Source: Deltaproteobacteria bacterium SG8_13
Lineage (GTDB): Bacteria > Desulfobacterota > Desulfobacteria > Desulfobacterales > SG8-13
Direction: 5' to 3'
DNA length: 64,000 nucleotides
NCBI GenBank assembly: GCA_001303025.1
Contig: LJNK01000005.1
Location: forward strand, 1-64,000
Positions 62,500-64,000 of the stretch are shown one piece after another (the first letter of the stretch is position 1; every line of letters starts with the position of its first letter). A program made the position numbers and the translations under genes. The notes beneath the pieces are model-generated. The model ran no database searches, was not told where the DNA came from, and saw only the letters and a list, made by a program, of their open reading frames with translations.

Positions 62500-64000
62500 A
62501 TGAGCAAAGACAAACCGGTCGGATCTGTAATGGTCGTGGGTGGCGGTATCGCCGGAATGCAGTCTGCAATCGATCTTGCCGAATCAGGTTATTATGTCTA
62601 CCTGGTTGAAAAATCATCGGCCATCGGCGGGCTGATGTCGCAGCTGGACAAGACGTTTCCCACCAACGACTGCGCGATGTGAATTATCTCACCGAAACTG
62701 GTCGAGGTCGGCCGGCATCTGAACATCGAGTTGTTGACAGGAACCGAACTGCTGGATCTGGAAGGCGAGCCCGGACGTTTTACCGTCCGGCTGCAGCAGC
62801 AACCGCGATTCATCGATCTTGACAAGTGCACCAGCTGCGGCGAGTGTGCCAAGGTCTGCCCGGTGGAGCTGCCCAACGAATACGACGAAGGGCTTTCCAT
62901 CCGCAAAGCGGCATATAAAAGCTATGCCCAGGCCATCCCCGGGGCGTATGCCATCCACAAAATCGACAAGGCCCCCTGCCGGCTGGGCTGCCCGGCCGGT
63001 CTCAACGTCCAGGGCTATGTCCAGATGGTCAAGGCGGGCAACTATGAACGGGCTCTGGAGATCATCATGGAGGAGCTGCCCCTGCCCGGCATTCTCGGCA
63101 GGGTGTGCCCCCACGGATGCGAGGATGCCTGCCGCCGGGGAGAAGTGGAAGATGCGGTGGCCATCCGGGATCTCAAGCGCCTGGCCGCCGACCAGTTCGA
63201 TCCGCGCAACGTGAAACTCGAGTGCCTGCCGCCCCGCAAGGAAAAGGTGGCCATCATCGGATCCGGCCCGGCCGGACTTTCGGCCGCCTATCACCTGGCC
63301 CGAAACGGCATCCTTTCCACCATATACGAAGCGCTGCCCAAACCCGGCGGCATGCTGCGGGTGGGAATTCCCGCCCATCGGCTCCCCAGACATGTCCTCG
63401 ACCAGGAAATCGAGCTGATCACCAACCTCGGCGTAAAGATCAAGTGCAACACGCCGCTGGGCCCCGAGATGACCATCGACAGCCTTTTGAGCGATGGTTA
63501 CAAGGCCGTCTACCTGGCCCTGGGCGCCCACAAGGGCATCGAGCTGGCCATTCCGGGCGAAAAAGCGGCCGGCGTGCGCCAGGGGGTCGATTTTTTGAGA
63601 GAAGTCAACCTGACCGGAAAGACCGAGGTCGGCAACAAGGTGGCCATCATCGGCGGCGGCAACGTGGCCATCGATGTGTCCCGATCGGCGGTGCGGCTCG
63701 GCGCCAAAGAGGTGACGATCATCTATCGGCGCACGCGGGCGGAAATGCCCGCCTGGGAAGAGGAAATCCAGGCCGCCGAATCCGAAGGCACCAACATCGT
63801 CTACCTGGCCGCCCCCCAGGAAGTGCTGGTAAAAGACGGCAAGGTGGTCGGCCTGCGCTGCATTAAAATGGAGCTGACCGAACCGGATTCCTCGGGCCGC
63901 AAGCGCCCGGTGCCGATACCGGGGAGCGAATACGACATCGAAATCGATCAATTGATTCCGGCCATCGGCCAGCGCCCGGACCTGTCGTCGCTGGAAGACG
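62500..64000 (+). CDS. HdrA/GltD-like flavoprotein with selenocysteine at UGA codon 61 (3' partial)
   Basis: Starts at ATG 62500 (GAGGGG upstream) and runs out of the window after 500 codons. FAD motif [19 protein letters not shown] is followed by [20 protein letters not shown], with TGA at 62680-62682 where HdrA proteins have a conserved Cys. Translation stays open after it. Further domains are a [4Fe-4S] site [14 protein letters not shown], a GltD-type Fe-S region [14 protein letters not shown] with [11 protein letters not shown], and a second FAD/NAD unit ([27 protein letters not shown]). A stem-loop at 62692-62711 with GGT in its loop may be the bSECIS. It probably serves flavin-based electron bifurcation with Hdr-type partners. 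Confidence 0.92.

Noticed and set aside
1-64000. rRNA, tRNA, CRISPR arrays, complete insertion sequences, prophage genes
   Set aside because: No direct-repeat arrays, cloverleaf patterns, transposase or integrase motifs were seen on either strand.

Overview
The window is about 64 kb of GC-rich bacterial chromosome. Its gene content points to an anaerobic, sulfate-reducer-like deltaproteobacterium (Desulfobacterota, Desulfosarcina/Desulfobacterium type). This is inferred from an hgcAB mercury-methylation pair, a multihaem c-type cytochrome, large Fe-S redox proteins, an HdrA-type flavoprotein with an in-frame UGA (selenocysteine), a second likely selenoprotein, a TRAP-TAXI importer and sigma54 regulation. 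No rRNA, tRNA, CRISPR array or complete insertion sequence was seen.

Layout. 0-6.2 kb: end of an SLC13/RCK permease, a secreted caspase-fold protein, a DprE1-like FAD oxidoreductase and a LUD protein. 6.3-10 kb: TPP riboswitch with terminator, then thiM-thiE-thiL-thiD. 10-12.2 kb (minus strand): arsR-hgcA-hgcB behind a promoter whose -10 is covered by a perfect 13-bp palindrome. 12.2-14.4 kb: a Phe-rich leader peptide and terminator ahead of aroF-pheA (attenuation). 14.5-16.7 kb: a degenerate nuclease-fold protein and a rhomboid with a zinc ribbon. 16.8-22.9 kb: a tetrahaem cytochrome and, divergently, a tightly packed redox operon (anchored DUF6599-like protein, Tat DUF362 protein, membrane polyferredoxin, Tat aldo/keto reductase). 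23-31 kb: cutA, a NifU/NifS-like pair whose NifS lacks the PLP lysine, an MBL hydrolase, a LysE exporter, small hypotheticals, a bacterial CULT (cereblon-type) protein and a quinone oxidoreductase. 31-41.6 kb: a type II secretion operon gspFGHIJKLMDE. 41.8-46.3 kb: DUF1566, Usp, fused TRAP permease and TAXI binding protein. 46.5-51.4 kb: GT2 and HrpA. 51.6-53.4 kb: a CoA-disulfide-reductase-like selenoprotein and YjbQ. 53.4-56 kb: a more AT-rich patch with orphan genes and a haemolysin-III protein. 56.5-62.1 kb: a sigma54 promoter driving two tandem Cys-rich GcvH-like proteins, facing an operon of PAS kinase, NtrC-type regulator and archaemetzincin. 62.5 kb to the end: an HdrA/GltD-like selenoprotein, cut by the window.

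Most striking points: hgcAB with its ArsR operator; two UGA-interrupted flavoproteins with candidate bSECIS hairpins; the thalidomide-pocket CULT protein; the lysine-less NifS homologue; the lipoyl-less GcvH pair with its own sigma54 circuit; and the redox cluster at 17-23 kb.
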